Origin: Cellulosimicrobium protaetiae
Lineage (GTDB): Bacteria; Actinomycetota; Actinomycetes; Actinomycetales; Cellulomonadaceae
Reading direction: 5' to 3'
Assembly: GCF_009708005.2 (NCBI RefSeq)
Contig: NZ_CP052757.1
Location: 1,426,001-1,490,000, forward strand
Length of the DNA: 64,000 nucleotides
Shown here: piece after piece, positions 9,147 through 17,771 of the stretch
How positions within the stretch are numbered: position 1 is the stretch's first letter
How the letters are laid out: each line of letters opens with the position of its first letter
The notes under the pieces: generated by a model
Seen by the model: only the letters and a program-made list of their open reading frames with translations
What the model was told of the DNA's origin: nothing
The model's database searches: none
Translations under genes and position numbers: made by a program

Positions 9147-9302
9147 GGACCGGGGTGTGCGCGCCGGGTCTACCATCCGCCCGCTCGTTCCTCGCGGGCT
9201 CCGGTGTTCTCGGTCGGGATCCTCCTCCGTTCGCAAGCTCACTACGGAGTCTCCCTCGGCCAGACCCGGGCACGACCCGGCGCGCACACCCCGGTCCCCG
9301 CC
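9142..9302. repeat. Perfect 29-bp inverted repeat between urtA and urtB
   Basis: The left arm 9142-9170 and right arm 9274-9302 are exact reverse complements over 29 bp, separated by 103 bp. The spacer carries a small extra hairpin (CTCCGT/ACGGAG around 9230-9255). No open frame of interest lies here. It could be a mobile palindromic intergenic element or an RNA structure that uncouples urtA from urtBCDE. It is too long for a normal operator. Confidence 0.85.
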
Positions 9303-9371
9303 TCTCCCGTCACCTCGCCGCACGCCTCACCCTGTCCACCTCGCACGCACTCACCGGAAGGCGTACCGCCC

Positions 9372-10256
9372 ATGGATGTGCTGTTCTCGCAGCTCTTCGC
9401 GGGGCTGAGCCTCGGCTCGGTCCTGCTCCTCGCCGCCCTCGGGCTGGCGCTCACGTTCGGCCAGATGGGCGTCATCAACATGGCGCACGGCGAGTTCATG
9501 ATGGCGGGCGCCTACACGGCGTTCGTCGTGCAGGGGGTCGTCGGGAACGCCGGCGTCTCGCTGCTCGTGTCGCTGCCGCTCGGGTTCCTCGTCGGCGGCC
9601 TGCTCGGCCTGCTGCTCGAGGCGACGCTCATCCACCGCATGTACAAGCGGCCGCTCGACACGCTGCTCGTCACGTGGGGCGTCGCGCTCGTGCTGCAGCA
9701 GGTCGCGCGCGACGTGTTCGGCGCGCCGAACGTCGACGTGCGCGCCCCCGCCTGGCTGAGCGGCGCCGTCGACCTGTTCGGCCTCGCCGTCCCGAAGACG
9801 CGCGTGTTCATCCTCGCGCTGGCGGTCGTCGCGGTCGTCGCGCTGGCCGTCGTGCTCAAGGTGACGCCGCTCGGGCGGCGGATCCGCGCCGTCGTGCAGA
9901 ACCGCGACCTCGCCGAGGCGAGCGGCGTCTCCACGCGGACCACGGACCGCCTGACGTTCTTCATCGGCTCGGGCCTCGCCGGGATCGCGGGCGTCGCGCT
10001 CACGCTCCTCGGGTCCATCGGCCCGACGCTCGGCACGAGCTACATCGTCGACGCGTTCCTCGTCGTCGTCGCCGGCGGGATCGGCCAGATCAAGGGCACG
10101 GTCATCGCGGCATTCGCGCTCGGGCTGCTCCAGGCGACCTTCGAGTACTCCACGACGGCGAGCATCGCCAAGGTGCTCGTGTTCGTCGTCATCGTCGTCT
10201 TCCTCCAGGTGCGACCCCAGGGCCTCGTGTCGGTCCGGACGAGGAGCCTCGCATGA
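9372..10256 (+). CDS. urtB: Urea ABC transporter permease UrtB
   Basis: First membrane subunit of the urea importer, a LivH-type branched-chain permease of 294 aa. MDVLFSQLFAGLSLGSVLLL, LTFGQMGVINMAHGEFMMAGAY and the C-terminal VDAFLVVVAGGIGQIKGTVIAA are characteristic. The frame stays open upstream to 9204, but that stretch covers the intergenic inverted repeat and is not homologous to the family. ATG 9372 has GGAAGG at 9356-9361 ten bases before it. The stop overlaps the urtC start (ATGA), showing coupling. Several hydrophobic segments of about 20 residues are visible along the whole length. Confidence 0.94.
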   Translation: MDVLFSQLFAGLSLGSVLLLAALGLALTFGQMGVINMAHGEFMMAGAYTAFVVQGVVGNAGVSLLVSLPLGFLVGGLLGLLLEATLIHRMYKRPLDTLLVTWGVALVLQQVARDVFGAPNVDVRAPAWLSGAVDLFGLAVPKTRVFILALAVVAVVALAVVLKVTPLGRRIRAVVQNRDLAEASGVSTRTTDRLTFFIGSGLAGIAGVALTLLGSIGPTLGTSYIVDAFLVVVAGGIGQIKGTVIAAFALGLLQATFEYSTTASIAKVLVFVVIVVFLQVRPQGLVSVRTRSLA

Positions 10257-11476
10257 GCGCCGTCACGACCGGGAGCACGTCCCGGTTCTCCGCGCTGTAC
10301 CGCTCGTCGCGCGCTCGCGTGATCGTCGGGTTCGCCGTCGCGGCGGTCCTGCTGTTCGCGGTCGCCCCCGCGACGCTCTCCACGTTCCGCCTCGGCCTGC
10401 TCGGCAAGTTCCTCTGCCTGGCGATGGTCGCCGTCGGCATCGGCCTCGCGTGGGGCCGCGGCGGGATGCTCACGCTCGGCCAGGGGGTGTTCTTCGGCCT
10501 CGGCGCCTACATCATGGCGATGCACCTCAAGCTCGCGGACGCCGGACCGGACGGGGTGCCGGACTTCATGATGCTCTACGGCTCGGGCGAGGTGCCGGGC
10601 TGGTGGGAGCCGTTCCGGTCGCCCGTCGTGACGATCCTCGCCATCGCGGTCGTGCCCGCCGGTGTCGCGGCGCTGCTCGGGTTCGCCGTCTTCACGCGGC
10701 GCGTGCGCGGCGCGTACTTCGCGATCCTCTCCCAGGCGCTCGCGGCGGCGTTCGCGATCCTGCTCATCGGGCAGCAGGCGACGACGGGCGGCACCAACGG
10801 CCTCAACGGGTTCCGGTCGTTCTTCGGGTACGACCTCGCCGACCCGGTGAACAAGCGCATGCTCTTCTTCATCGCCGCCGGGGCCCTGCTCGTCATGGTG
10901 GCCATCGCGCGCCAGCTCATGGTGTCCCGGTTCGGCGAGCTGCTCGTCGCCGTGCGCGACCAGGAGAACCGCGTGCGGTTCCTCGGCTACGACCCCGCGA
11001 AGGTCAAGGTCGTCGCGTACGCCGTCGCGGCGTTCATGGCCGCGGTGGGCGGCGCGCTGTTCGTGCCGATCGTCGGGATCATCTCGCCCGCCGACGTCGG
11101 CGTCGTCCCGTCGATCGGCTTCCTCATCGGTGTCGCGATCGGTGGCCGGGCGACGCTCCTCGGCCCGGTGCTCGGGTCGATCGCCGTGAGCTGGGCGCAG
11201 ACGAGCCTGTCCGAGGCGTTCCCGTCCGGCTGGATCTACGCGCAGGGCGCGCTCTTCATCCTCGTCGTCGCGTTCCTGCCCGGCGGGCTCGCCGAGCTGT
11301 TCACGCGGTGGCGCCGCTCGCGCGGCGGCACCGTGCCCGACGGCGGTGCGCCCGTCCCGGTGGGCGGCGACGCCTCGGACGGGGGCCGCCCGGGCGAGCC
11401 GGACCCGGGCGACCCGACGGCCGAGGCGCCGACCGCCGTCGACCACGACCCCGCCACCCCCGGGAGGACCGCATGA
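10253..11476 (+). CDS. urtC: Urea ABC transporter permease UrtC
   Basis: Second membrane subunit, LivM-type, 407 aa. Recognisable segments include GIGLAWGRGGMLTLGQGVFFGLGAYIMAM (split here for description), GTNGLNGF, and FGELLVAVRDQENRVRFLGYDPAKVK, the cytoplasmic EAA-like coupling loop. MMLYGSGEVPGWWEPF is also typical of UrtC. The C-terminal 55 residues are a Gly/Asp/Pro-rich hydrophilic tail not needed for the fold. The start ATG overlaps the urtB stop by 4 bp and its own stop overlaps the urtD ATG by 4 bp. It forms the translocation channel with UrtB. Confidence 0.94.
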   Translation: MSAVTTGSTSRFSALYRSSRARVIVGFAVAAVLLFAVAPATLSTFRLGLLGKFLCLAMVAVGIGLAWGRGGMLTLGQGVFFGLGAYIMAMHLKLADAGPDGVPDFMMLYGSGEVPGWWEPFRSPVVTILAIAVVPAGVAALLGFAVFTRRVRGAYFAILSQALAAAFAILLIGQQATTGGTNGLNGFRSFFGYDLADPVNKRMLFFIAAGALLVMVAIARQLMVSRFGELLVAVRDQENRVRFLGYDPAKVKVVAYAVAAFMAAVGGALFVPIVGIISPADVGVVPSIGFLIGVAIGGRATLLGPVLGSIAVSWAQTSLSEAFPSGWIYAQGALFILVVAFLPGGLAELFTRWRRSRGGTVPDGGAPVPVGGDASDGGRPGEPDPGDPTAEAPTAVDHDPATPGRTA

Positions 11477-12480
11477 CCACGCAACCCACCGGACCGGCGT
11501 CGGGCACCGCGCGGGCGCCCGAGGTGGGCGCCGCCGTCCTCGAGACCGGCGTCGCGGGCGACGGGCTCGACCTCGAGGCCGCGCAGTCCGTCCTCGGCGT
11601 CGACGACTCGCGGTTCCGCCACGACTACCTCGAGGTGCGCGGCCTGCGCGTCGAGTTCGACGGGTTCGTCGCCGTCCAGGGCGTCGACCTCACCGTCACC
11701 GCGGGGGACCTGCGGTTCCTCATCGGGCCCAACGGTGCGGGCAAGACGACGATCGTGGACGCGATCACCGGTCTCGCCAAGGCGTCGGGGTCCGTGCAGT
11801 TCGGCGGGGTCGACCTGCTCGGCAGGAAGACGCACCGCATCGCGAGGGCCGGCGTCGGGCGCACGTTCCAGACGGCGAGCGTGTTCGAGGAGCTCAGCGT
11901 GCTCCAGAACCTCGACATCGCGGCGGGCGCCGGACGCGGCCCGCTCACGCTGCTGCGGCGTCGTACCTCGACGCCCGAGGCCGTCGAGCAGGCGCTCGAG
12001 ACCGTGGGCCTCGCGCACCTGCGCGACGTCCAGGCCGGCATCCTCGCGCACGGGCAGAAGCAGTGGCTCGAGATCGGGATGCTGCTCGTCCAGGACGCGC
12101 GCCTGCTGCTGCTCGACGAGCCCGTCGCCGGCATGAGCCAGGCCGAGCGCGAGCAGACCGGCGAGCTGCTCCAGCGCATCGGCGCGCAGCGGACGGTCGT
12201 GGTCGTCGAGCACGACATGGAGTTCCTCCGGGCCTTCGCGTCCTCGGTGACCGTGCTGCACCTGGGCCAGGTGCTCGCCGAGGGCACGTATGCCGAGGTC
12301 CAGGCCGACCCGCGCGTGCAGGAGGTCTACCTCGGCAGCGCCGGCGCGACGCGCGGCGCCCGCCGCCGCACCCCGGGACGTGCCACGGGAGGTGACGCGG
12401 CGAGCGAGCCCGCGGCGTCGGCCACGGGGGAGCGCGCGACGAGCCCGGCGACCACCACGAACGACGACGAGGAGGCGTGA
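11473..12480 (+). CDS. urtD: Urea ABC transporter ATP-binding protein UrtD
   Basis: One of the two ATPases that power urea import. The Walker A motif GPNGAGKTT (Lys91), Walker B LLLLDEP and the H-loop VVVEHDMEF are intact. The signature region reads AHGQKQWLEIGM instead of LSGGQ, which is the known UrtD-specific variant. The protein is 335 aa, longer than the usual 250 or so, because of about 55 residues before the ABC core and an Ala/Thr/Arg-rich tail of about 50 residues. The alternative of a start just before the core is possible, but the ATGA overlap with urtC supports 11473. Confidence 0.94.
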   Translation: MTTQPTGPASGTARAPEVGAAVLETGVAGDGLDLEAAQSVLGVDDSRFRHDYLEVRGLRVEFDGFVAVQGVDLTVTAGDLRFLIGPNGAGKTTIVDAITGLAKASGSVQFGGVDLLGRKTHRIARAGVGRTFQTASVFEELSVLQNLDIAAGAGRGPLTLLRRRTSTPEAVEQALETVGLAHLRDVQAGILAHGQKQWLEIGMLLVQDARLLLLDEPVAGMSQAEREQTGELLQRIGAQRTVVVVEHDMEFLRAFASSVTVLHLGQVLAEGTYAEVQADPRVQEVYLGSAGATRGARRRTPGRATGGDAASEPAASATGERATSPATTTNDDEEA

Positions 12481-13172
12481 TGCTCGAGCTCACCGGACTG
12501 CACGCGGGCTACGGCCGGACCATGGTGCTGCACGGCGTCGACCTCAGCGTGCCCGCGGGGGGCGTCGCCGCCGTGCTCGGGCACAACGGCGCCGGGAAGA
12601 CGACGCTCCTGCGGACCGCGCTGGGGCTGCTCAAGGCCCGGTCCGGCAGCGTCGTGCTCGACGGCGAGGACGTCACCCGCCTGCCGACCCACCAGCGCGT
12701 GCGGCGCGGGCTCGCGTACGTGCCGCAGGGGCAGCAGTCGTTCGGCGACCTCACGGCGCGCGAGAACCTCCAGCTCGTCGCCGACACGTCGCGCGAGGGG
12801 CCGCGACGCCTCGACGAGGCCCTCGACCTCTTCCCGGCGCTGCGCGGGCTGCTCGGGCGGCGTGCCGGGCTCCTGTCGGGCGGGCAGCGGCAGCAGCTCG
12901 CCATCGCGCGTGCCCTCATCACCGGCCCGCGCGTGCTCGTGCTCGACGAGCCGACCGAGGGCATCCAGCCGTCGGTCGTCACCGAGATCGAGGACGCGAT
13001 CCTCACGCTCACCGACGCGGGCGGGCTGTCCGTCCTGCTGGTCGAGCAGCACGTGGGGTTCGCGCTCGGCGCGGCGCGCGACTATGTCGTCCTGCAGTCC
13101 GGGCGCGTGACGAGCCGCGGCTCGGGCGGCGAGGCGGCCGAGGAGAGCGTCCGTGCCGCGATGGCGGTCTGA
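12480..13172 (+). CDS. urtE: Urea ABC transporter ATP-binding protein UrtE
   Basis: The second ATPase of the importer, LivF-like, 230 aa. GHNGAGKTT (Lys40) is Walker A, LLSGGQRQQLAIARAL the signature, VLVLDEPTEGIQPS Walker B, and LLVEQHVGF the H-loop. The EGIQPSVV sequence after Walker B is typical of UrtE. A GTG at 12477 and an ATG at 12480 are adjacent and in frame. GGAGG at 12471-12475 is one base from the GTG and four from the ATG, so ATG 12480 is preferred. This also gives a one-base TGATG junction with urtD. Confidence 0.94.
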   Translation: MLELTGLHAGYGRTMVLHGVDLSVPAGGVAAVLGHNGAGKTTLLRTALGLLKARSGSVVLDGEDVTRLPTHQRVRRGLAYVPQGQQSFGDLTARENLQLVADTSREGPRRLDEALDLFPALRGLLGRRAGLLSGGQRQQLAIARALITGPRVLVLDEPTEGIQPSVVTEIEDAILTLTDAGGLSVLLVEQHVGFALGAARDYVVLQSGRVTSRGSGGEAAEESVRAAMAV

Positions 13173-13277
13173 CGGGTGCCGCGAGCAGGCGGAGGAGGCA
13201 TGACGACGGCCGGGATGCGGGAGGATGGGACCAGGGCGGGACCGGACCGCGCGGCACGGACGAGCAGGAGACCCAGC

Positions 13278-13976
13278 ATGGACATCGTGACCGCGACGCA
13301 GGCACCCGCGCCGTCCCTGCGCGAGGTCGTCTACACGCGGCTGCGCGCGGACATCCTCAACGGGCGCGTCGACCCGCGCGAGCGGCTCACCGAGCCCAAG
13401 CTGAGCAAGCGGTTCGAGGTGTCGCGCACCCCCGTCCGCGAGGCGTTGTCGCGCCTGCTGTCGGACGGCCTCATCGAGCGCACCGACTTCGGGTACGCCG
13501 TCGTCGTGCCGAGCCTCGCGGAGCTGCGCGACCTCTACGAGCTGCGGGTGACCCTCGAGCTGCGCGGCGTCGAGCGCATCATCGAGAACTCCGAGCTGCA
13601 CTACGACGTCGAGGCGCTCCGCGACGAGCTCGCCCGGTGGGTCGAGCTGCGTGCCGCGCCGCCCGAGCCCGACCCGAGCTTCGTCCTCCTCGACGAGCGC
13701 TTCCACACGGTGCTGTCCCGCGCGGCGGGGAACGACCGTCTCACCGACGCCCTCGTCGAGGTCAACGAGAAGGTGCGTGCCGTCCGCATGTACGACTTCG
13801 TCGAGTCCGAGCGCATCCGCGTCACGATCGACGAGCACGTCGAGATCCTCGAGCTCGCGATCGCGGACCGGCTCCCCGAGGCGCGCACCGCGCTCCACCT
13901 GCACGTCGGCGAGTCGTTGGCCGTCGTGATGGAGCGTGCGGCGCGGGCGCTCTCGCGCATGGCGCTCGCCGGCTGA
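13278..13976 (+). CDS. GntR-family (FCD subfamily) transcriptional regulator
   Basis: A 232-aa regulator with an N-terminal winged helix (LREVVYTRLRADILNG, then TEPKLSKRFEVSRTPVREALSRL, then the wing GLIERT) and a C-terminal all-helical FCD effector domain. The FCD metal- or acid-binding motif positions appear in DLYELRVTLE, DERFHTVL, DEHVEILE and TALHLHV. It sits 105 bp after urtE and upstream of the urea carboxylase operon, so a role in urea or allophanate-related control is likely (inference). The GTATAC palindromes in both flanking leaders are candidate targets. I chose ATG 13278 with GGAG seven bases upstream because it fits the family length. An in-frame ATG at 13200 with GGAGGAGG directly before it would add 26 residues and cannot be excluded. 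Confidence 0.9.
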   Translation: MDIVTATQAPAPSLREVVYTRLRADILNGRVDPRERLTEPKLSKRFEVSRTPVREALSRLLSDGLIERTDFGYAVVVPSLAELRDLYELRVTLELRGVERIIENSELHYDVEALRDELARWVELRAAPPEPDPSFVLLDERFHTVLSRAAGNDRLTDALVEVNEKVRAVRMYDFVESERIRVTIDEHVEILELAIADRLPEARTALHLHVGESLAVVMERAARALSRMALAG

Positions 13977-13993
13977 TCTCTCCCTCCCGCACC

Positions 13994-14047
13994 GTTACGC
14001 GCGGTTAACCGGGGCCGACCTCGGGCGAAACACGGGCTTCCTAGCCT
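13994..14047 (+). promoter_or_regulatory. Urea carboxylase promoter with GlnR-like four-box array
   Basis: Pentamers GTTAC (13994), TTAAC (14005), CGACC (14016) and GAAAC (14027) lie at exact 11-bp steps, the spacing of actinobacterial GlnR sites; the third is a weak match. A -10 hexamer TAGCCT follows at 14042-14047. The block TCGGGCGAAACACGG at 14021-14035 is identical to the one before urtA. This suggests nitrogen-limitation activation shared by transporter and catabolic genes. Confidence 0.55.
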
Positions 14048-14064
14048 CGCAGCACTGAATACGT

Positions 14065-14079
14065 GGGTGTATACACCCC
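14065..14079. promoter_or_regulatory. Palindrome GGTGTATACACC, candidate GntR/FCD operator
   Basis: A palindrome GGGTGTATACACCC centred on GTATAC lies about 20 bp downstream of the -10, near the expected transcription start. A protein bound here would block initiation or elongation. The FCD regulator gene ends 89 bp upstream. The shared GTATAC core with the urtA leader is the main support. Confidence 0.45.
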
Positions 14080-14110
14080 GTCCGCGCAGTGCTCGGAGCT
14101 GGAGGTCTCG

Positions 14111-17100
14111 ATGTTCGACACGGTCCTGGTCGCGAACCGGGGGGAGATCGCGTGCCGGCTGCTCCGCGGCGCGCGCGAGCTCGGCATCCGCACCGTCGCG
14201 GTGTACTCCGAGGCGGACGCGGGGGCGCCGCACGTGCGGCTCGCCGACGAAGCCGTCCTGCTCGGGCCCGCCCCCGCGGCCTCGAGCTACCTCGACGCCC
14301 GCGCGGTGCTCGACGCGGCCCGGCGCACGGGCGCCGGCGCGATCCACCCGGGGTACGGCTTCCTGTCGGAGAACGCGGGCTTCGCCGCGGAGGTCGAGGC
14401 GGCCGGCCTGGCGTTCGTCGGCCCCACGCCCGAGCAGATCCGCGTCTTCGGCGACAAGGCGAGCGCCCGCGACGCCGCCCGGGCGTGCGGCGTCCCGCTG
14501 GTCGCGGGGACCGGGGTCCTCGACGGCGTGGACGACGCCGTGGCGCAGGCGGCCGTGATCGGGTACCCGGTGATGCTCAAGGCGGTCGGCGGCGGGGGCG
14601 GGATCGGCATGCAGGCGTGCCAGGACCCCGACGAGCTCGCCGCCGCCTACCGGCGGGTCGAGCGGCTGGCGGCGGCCAGCTTCGGCTCGGGCGGGGTGTT
14701 CCTCGAACGGTTCGTCTCCCGCGCCCGGCACCTGGAGGTCCAGGTCTTCGGCGACGGGCAGGGCCGGGTCGTGAGCCTCGGGGACCGCGACTGCTCGCTG
14801 CAGCGCCGGCACCAGAAGGTCGTCGAGGAGGCCCCGGCGCCCGGGCTCCCGGACGCGGCGCGCGCGGCCCTGCACGCCGGTGCCCGCGACCTCGCCGCCT
14901 CCGTCGGCTACCGCTCGGCGGGCACCGTCGAGTACGTGTACGACGTCGAGCGCGACGAGCTGTCGTTCCTCGAGGTGAACACGCGCCTGCAGGTCGAGCA
15001 CCCGGTCACCGAGGCCGTCACGCGGGTCGACCTCGTGCACTGGATGCTGCGCCTGGCCCGGGGCGAGACCGTGCTCGACGGCGTCCCGGACGCCGGTCCG
15101 GCGGTGCGCGGGCACGCGGTCGAGGCGCGGGTCTACGCCGAGGACCCACGCCGCGACCACCGGCCGAGCGCCGGCCTGCTCACTCGGGTCGAGCTGCCCA
15201 CGGGCGGCGCGCGCGTGGACACGTGGGTCGAGGCCGGGCAGGAGGTCACGACCCACTACGACCCCTTGCTCGCGAAGGTCGTCGTCCACGAGCAGGACAG
15301 GACGGCGGCCCTCGACGCCCTGGGCGTCGCGCTGCAGGCGTCGCACCTCGTGGGCGTGCAGACCAACCTCCCGCTGCTGCGGGCCGTCGCGGCGGACCCG
15401 GTGGTGCGCGCCGACGAGCACACGACGGGGACGCTCGCGCACGTCCGGGACGACGAGCCCTGGATCGACGTCCTCGCGCCCGGCGTGATGACCACGGTCC
15501 AGGACTGGCCCGGCCGGCTCGGGCACTGGGACGTCGGGATCAGCCCGTCCGGGCCGATGGACGACCTCGCGTTCCGGGAGGGCAACCGGGCGCTCGGGAA
15601 CCCCGAGGGGGCGCCGGGCCTGGAGTGCACGCTCACCGGTCCCCGGCTGCGGTTCAGCCACGAGGCGCTCGTGTGCGTGACGGGGGCGCCCGCCCCGGTC
15701 ACGCTCGACGGCCGTCCCGTCCCGCAGTGGGAGCCGGTCGAGGTCGCGGCCGGGGCCGTGCTCGACGTCGGCGCCCCGCACGACGCCGGGCTGCGGACCT
15801 ACGTGCTCGTGCGCGGCGGGCTCGACGTCCCCGAGTACCTCGGCTCGGCGTCGACGTTCACGCTCGGCGGGTTCGGCGGGTACACCGGGCGCGCGCTCGC
15901 CCCGGGCGACGTGCTGGTCCCCGGCACGACCCCGGCGGTCGCCGCGCCGGGGCCCGTGCCGGAGGAGCGACGGCCCGTGCTGACCCACACGTGGGAGCTC
16001 GCGGTCCAGGAGGGGCCGCAGCCGGCGCCGTCGTACTTCACGCCGGCCGACATGGCGCAGCTGTACACCACGACGTGGGACGTGCAGTCGCACGCCAACC
16101 GCACCGGGATCCGGCTGTCCGGGCCCGCGCCGACCTGGGCGCGACCCGACGGCGGGGACGCGGGCCTGCACCCGTCGAATCTGCACGACAACCCGTACTC
16201 CGTCGGCGCGCTGAACGTGAGCGGCGACACCCCGATCCTCCTCGGGCCGGACGGCCCCAGCCTGGGCGGGTTCGCGTGCCCGGTCACGGTCGTGGCCGGG
16301 GCGCGGTGGAAGCTCGGCCAGATCCGGCCCGGCGACACGGTGCGCTTCGTCCCCGTGAGCGACGACGGGGCGCGACGCCTGCGGAACGACCCCTTGACGA
16401 AGGCGCACGGCCCCGTGCGCGGGGCGCTGCGCGCCGTGCCGTCCGACGACGGGGTGCTGGGCCGCCGGCCCGGCGACGACCGGCGACCTGCCGTGTCGTA
16501 CCTGCGGGGCGGCGACGACAACGTGCTCGTCGAGTACGGCGACGCGGTGCTCGACCTCGGGGTGCGGCTGCGGGTGCACGCGCTCGCCCGGGCGCTGCGC
16601 GCCGCCGCGCCGGGCGGCGTGGTCGACGTCACCCCCGGGGTGCGGTCCCTGCACGTCCACGTGGACCCGGACGTCCTGCCCGTCGACCGGCTCGCGGGCC
16701 TGCTGGCGGAGCTCGAGGAGGACCTGCCGGCGGCCGACGAGCTCGTCGTGCCCAGCCGCCGCATCCATCTGCCCCTCAGCTGGGACGACCCGTCGATCCG
16801 CGAGGCGGTCGACCGGTACGCCGCCGGTGTGCGACCCACCGCGCCGTGGCTGCCGTCGAACGTCGAGTTCATCCGTCGCATCAACGGCCTCGCGTCGGTC
16901 GAGGACGTGCGCCGGACCGTGCTCGACGCCGAGTACCTCGTGCTCGGCCTCGGCGACGTGTACCTCGGTGCGCCGCTGGCCGTCCCGCTCGACCCGCGGC
17001 ACCGCCTCGTGACCACGAAGTACAACCCGGCACGGACCTGGACGCCGTCCGACGCGGTCGGGCTCGGCGGGACGTACCTGTGCGTGTACGGCATGGAGAG

Positions 17101-17719
17101 CCCCGGCGGGTACCAGCTCGTGGGCCGCACGGTGCCGATCTGGAGCGGGCACCGGCAGCGCGGGGTCTTCGAGACCGGCGTGCCGTGGCTGCTGCGGTTC
17201 TTCGACCGGATCGTGTGGGAGCCGGTCGGGGCCGACGAGCTCGTGGAGCAGCGCGCCGCGTTCGCGGCGGGGCGGCTCGACGTGCGGGTGGAGGACGGCG
17301 AGTTCTCGCTGCGCGACCACCTCGCGTTCCTGGAGGCCGAGCGCGAGGACATCGAGGCCTTCCGTGCGCGGCAGGCGGACGCGTTCGCGGCGGAGCGGGC
17401 GGCGTGGGAGCGCAGCGGCGAGCTCGACCGGACGCGCACGGGGCCCGCGCCCGAGCCAGGGCCGGGGACGGCCGACGGCGCGGGCCTCGAGGTCCCCGAC
17501 GGGCACCACGTGGTGCACGCCCCGATGGTGGGCAGCGTGTGGCGGGTCGCGGTCGGGCACGACCAGCAGGTCGAGGCCGGCGACGAGCTGCTCGTGCTGG
17601 AGGCGATGAAGCTCGAGCTGCGCGTCACCTCGCCTGTCGCCGGTCGGGTCGCGCGGCTGCTCGTCGAACCCGGGCAGCAGGTGACCCCGGGCACGGCCCT
17701 CGCGCTCGTCGCGCCCTGA
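14111..17719 (+). CDS. Urea carboxylase (biotin-dependent)
   Basis: ATP- and biotin-dependent carboxylation of urea to allophanate (EC 6.3.4.6), cytoplasmic, 1202 aa. The biotin carboxylase part (1 to about 445) starts with FDTVLVANRGEIACRLLRGA and has the ATP-grasp glycine loop GGGGGIGMQ, the catalytic ERFV...HLEVQVFGD region and EVNTRLQVEHPVTE. From about 455 comes the AHS2 (KipA-like) domain with VLAPGVMTTVQDWPGRLGHW, then AHS1 (KipI-like) from about 800. The carrier domain at the C-terminus has EAMKLELRV with biotin attached to Lys1167. This order is that of bacterial urea carboxylase rather than pyruvate or acyl-CoA carboxylase. ATG 14111 has GGAGG five bases upstream. The allophanate hydrolase gene follows. 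Confidence 0.95.
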   Translation: MFDTVLVANRGEIACRLLRGARELGIRTVAVYSEADAGAPHVRLADEAVLLGPAPAASSYLDARAVLDAARRTGAGAIHPGYGFLSENAGFAAEVEAAGLAFVGPTPEQIRVFGDKASARDAARACGVPLVAGTGVLDGVDDAVAQAAVIGYPVMLKAVGGGGGIGMQACQDPDELAAAYRRVERLAAASFGSGGVFLERFVSRARHLEVQVFGDGQGRVVSLGDRDCSLQRRHQKVVEEAPAPGLPDAARAALHAGARDLAASVGYRSAGTVEYVYDVERDELSFLEVNTRLQVEHPVTEAVTRVDLVHWMLRLARGETVLDGVPDAGPAVRGHAVEARVYAEDPRRDHRPSAGLLTRVELPTGGARVDTWVEAGQEVTTHYDPLLAKVVVHEQDRTAALDALGVALQASHLVGVQTNLPLLRAVAADPVVRADEHTTGTLAHVRDDEPWIDVLAPGVMTTVQDWPGRLGHWDVGISPSGPMDDLAFREGNRALGNPEGAPGLECTLTGPRLRFSHEALVCVTGAPAPVTLDGRPVPQWEPVEVAAGAVLDVGAPHDAGLRTYVLVRGGLDVPEYLGSASTFTLGGFGGYTGRALAPGDVLVPGTTPAVAAPGPVPEERRPVLTHTWELAVQEGPQPAPSYFTPADMAQLYTTTWDVQSHANRTGIRLSGPAPTWARPDGGDAGLHPSNLHDNPYSVGALNVSGDTPILLGPDGPSLGGFACPVTVVAGARWKLGQIRPGDTVRFVPVSDDGARRLRNDPLTKAHGPVRGALRAVPSDDGVLGRRPGDDRRPAVSYLRGGDDNVLVEYGDAVLDLGVRLRVHALARALRAAAPGGVVDVTPGVRSLHVHVDPDVLPVDRLAGLLAELEEDLPAADELVVPSRRIHLPLSWDDPSIREAVDRYAAGVRPTAPWLPSNVEFIRRINGLASVEDVRRTVLDAEYLVLGLGDVYLGAPLAVPLDPRHRLVTTKYNPARTWTPSDAVGLGGTYLCVYGMESPGGYQLVGRTVPIWSGHRQRGVFETGVPWLLRFFDRIVWEPVGADELVEQRAAFAAGRLDVRVEDGEFSLRDHLAFLEAEREDIEAFRARQADAFAAERAAWERSGELDRTRTGPAPEPGPGTADGAGLEVPDGHHVVHAPMVGSVWRVAVGHDQQVEAGDELLVLEAMKLELRVTSPVAGRVARLLVEPGQQVTPGTALALVAP

Positions 17720-17771
17720 GCGCTTCACCGCACCTGTCCACCTCTCCGCACGACCCATGGAGCACCCCCGG

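Noticed and set aside
9134-10252. Upstream extension of the urtC frame through the urtA-urtB gap and urtB
   Set aside because: The extension is out of frame with urtB, and the real UrtC N-terminus starts at the ATG overlapping the urtB stop.
13200-13277. Earlier start (ATG 13200) for the GntR-family regulator
   Set aside because: A GGAGGAGG lies immediately before it, but the added 26 residues are Arg/Ala-rich and outside the family fold; ATG 13278 gives normal length. Not fully excluded.
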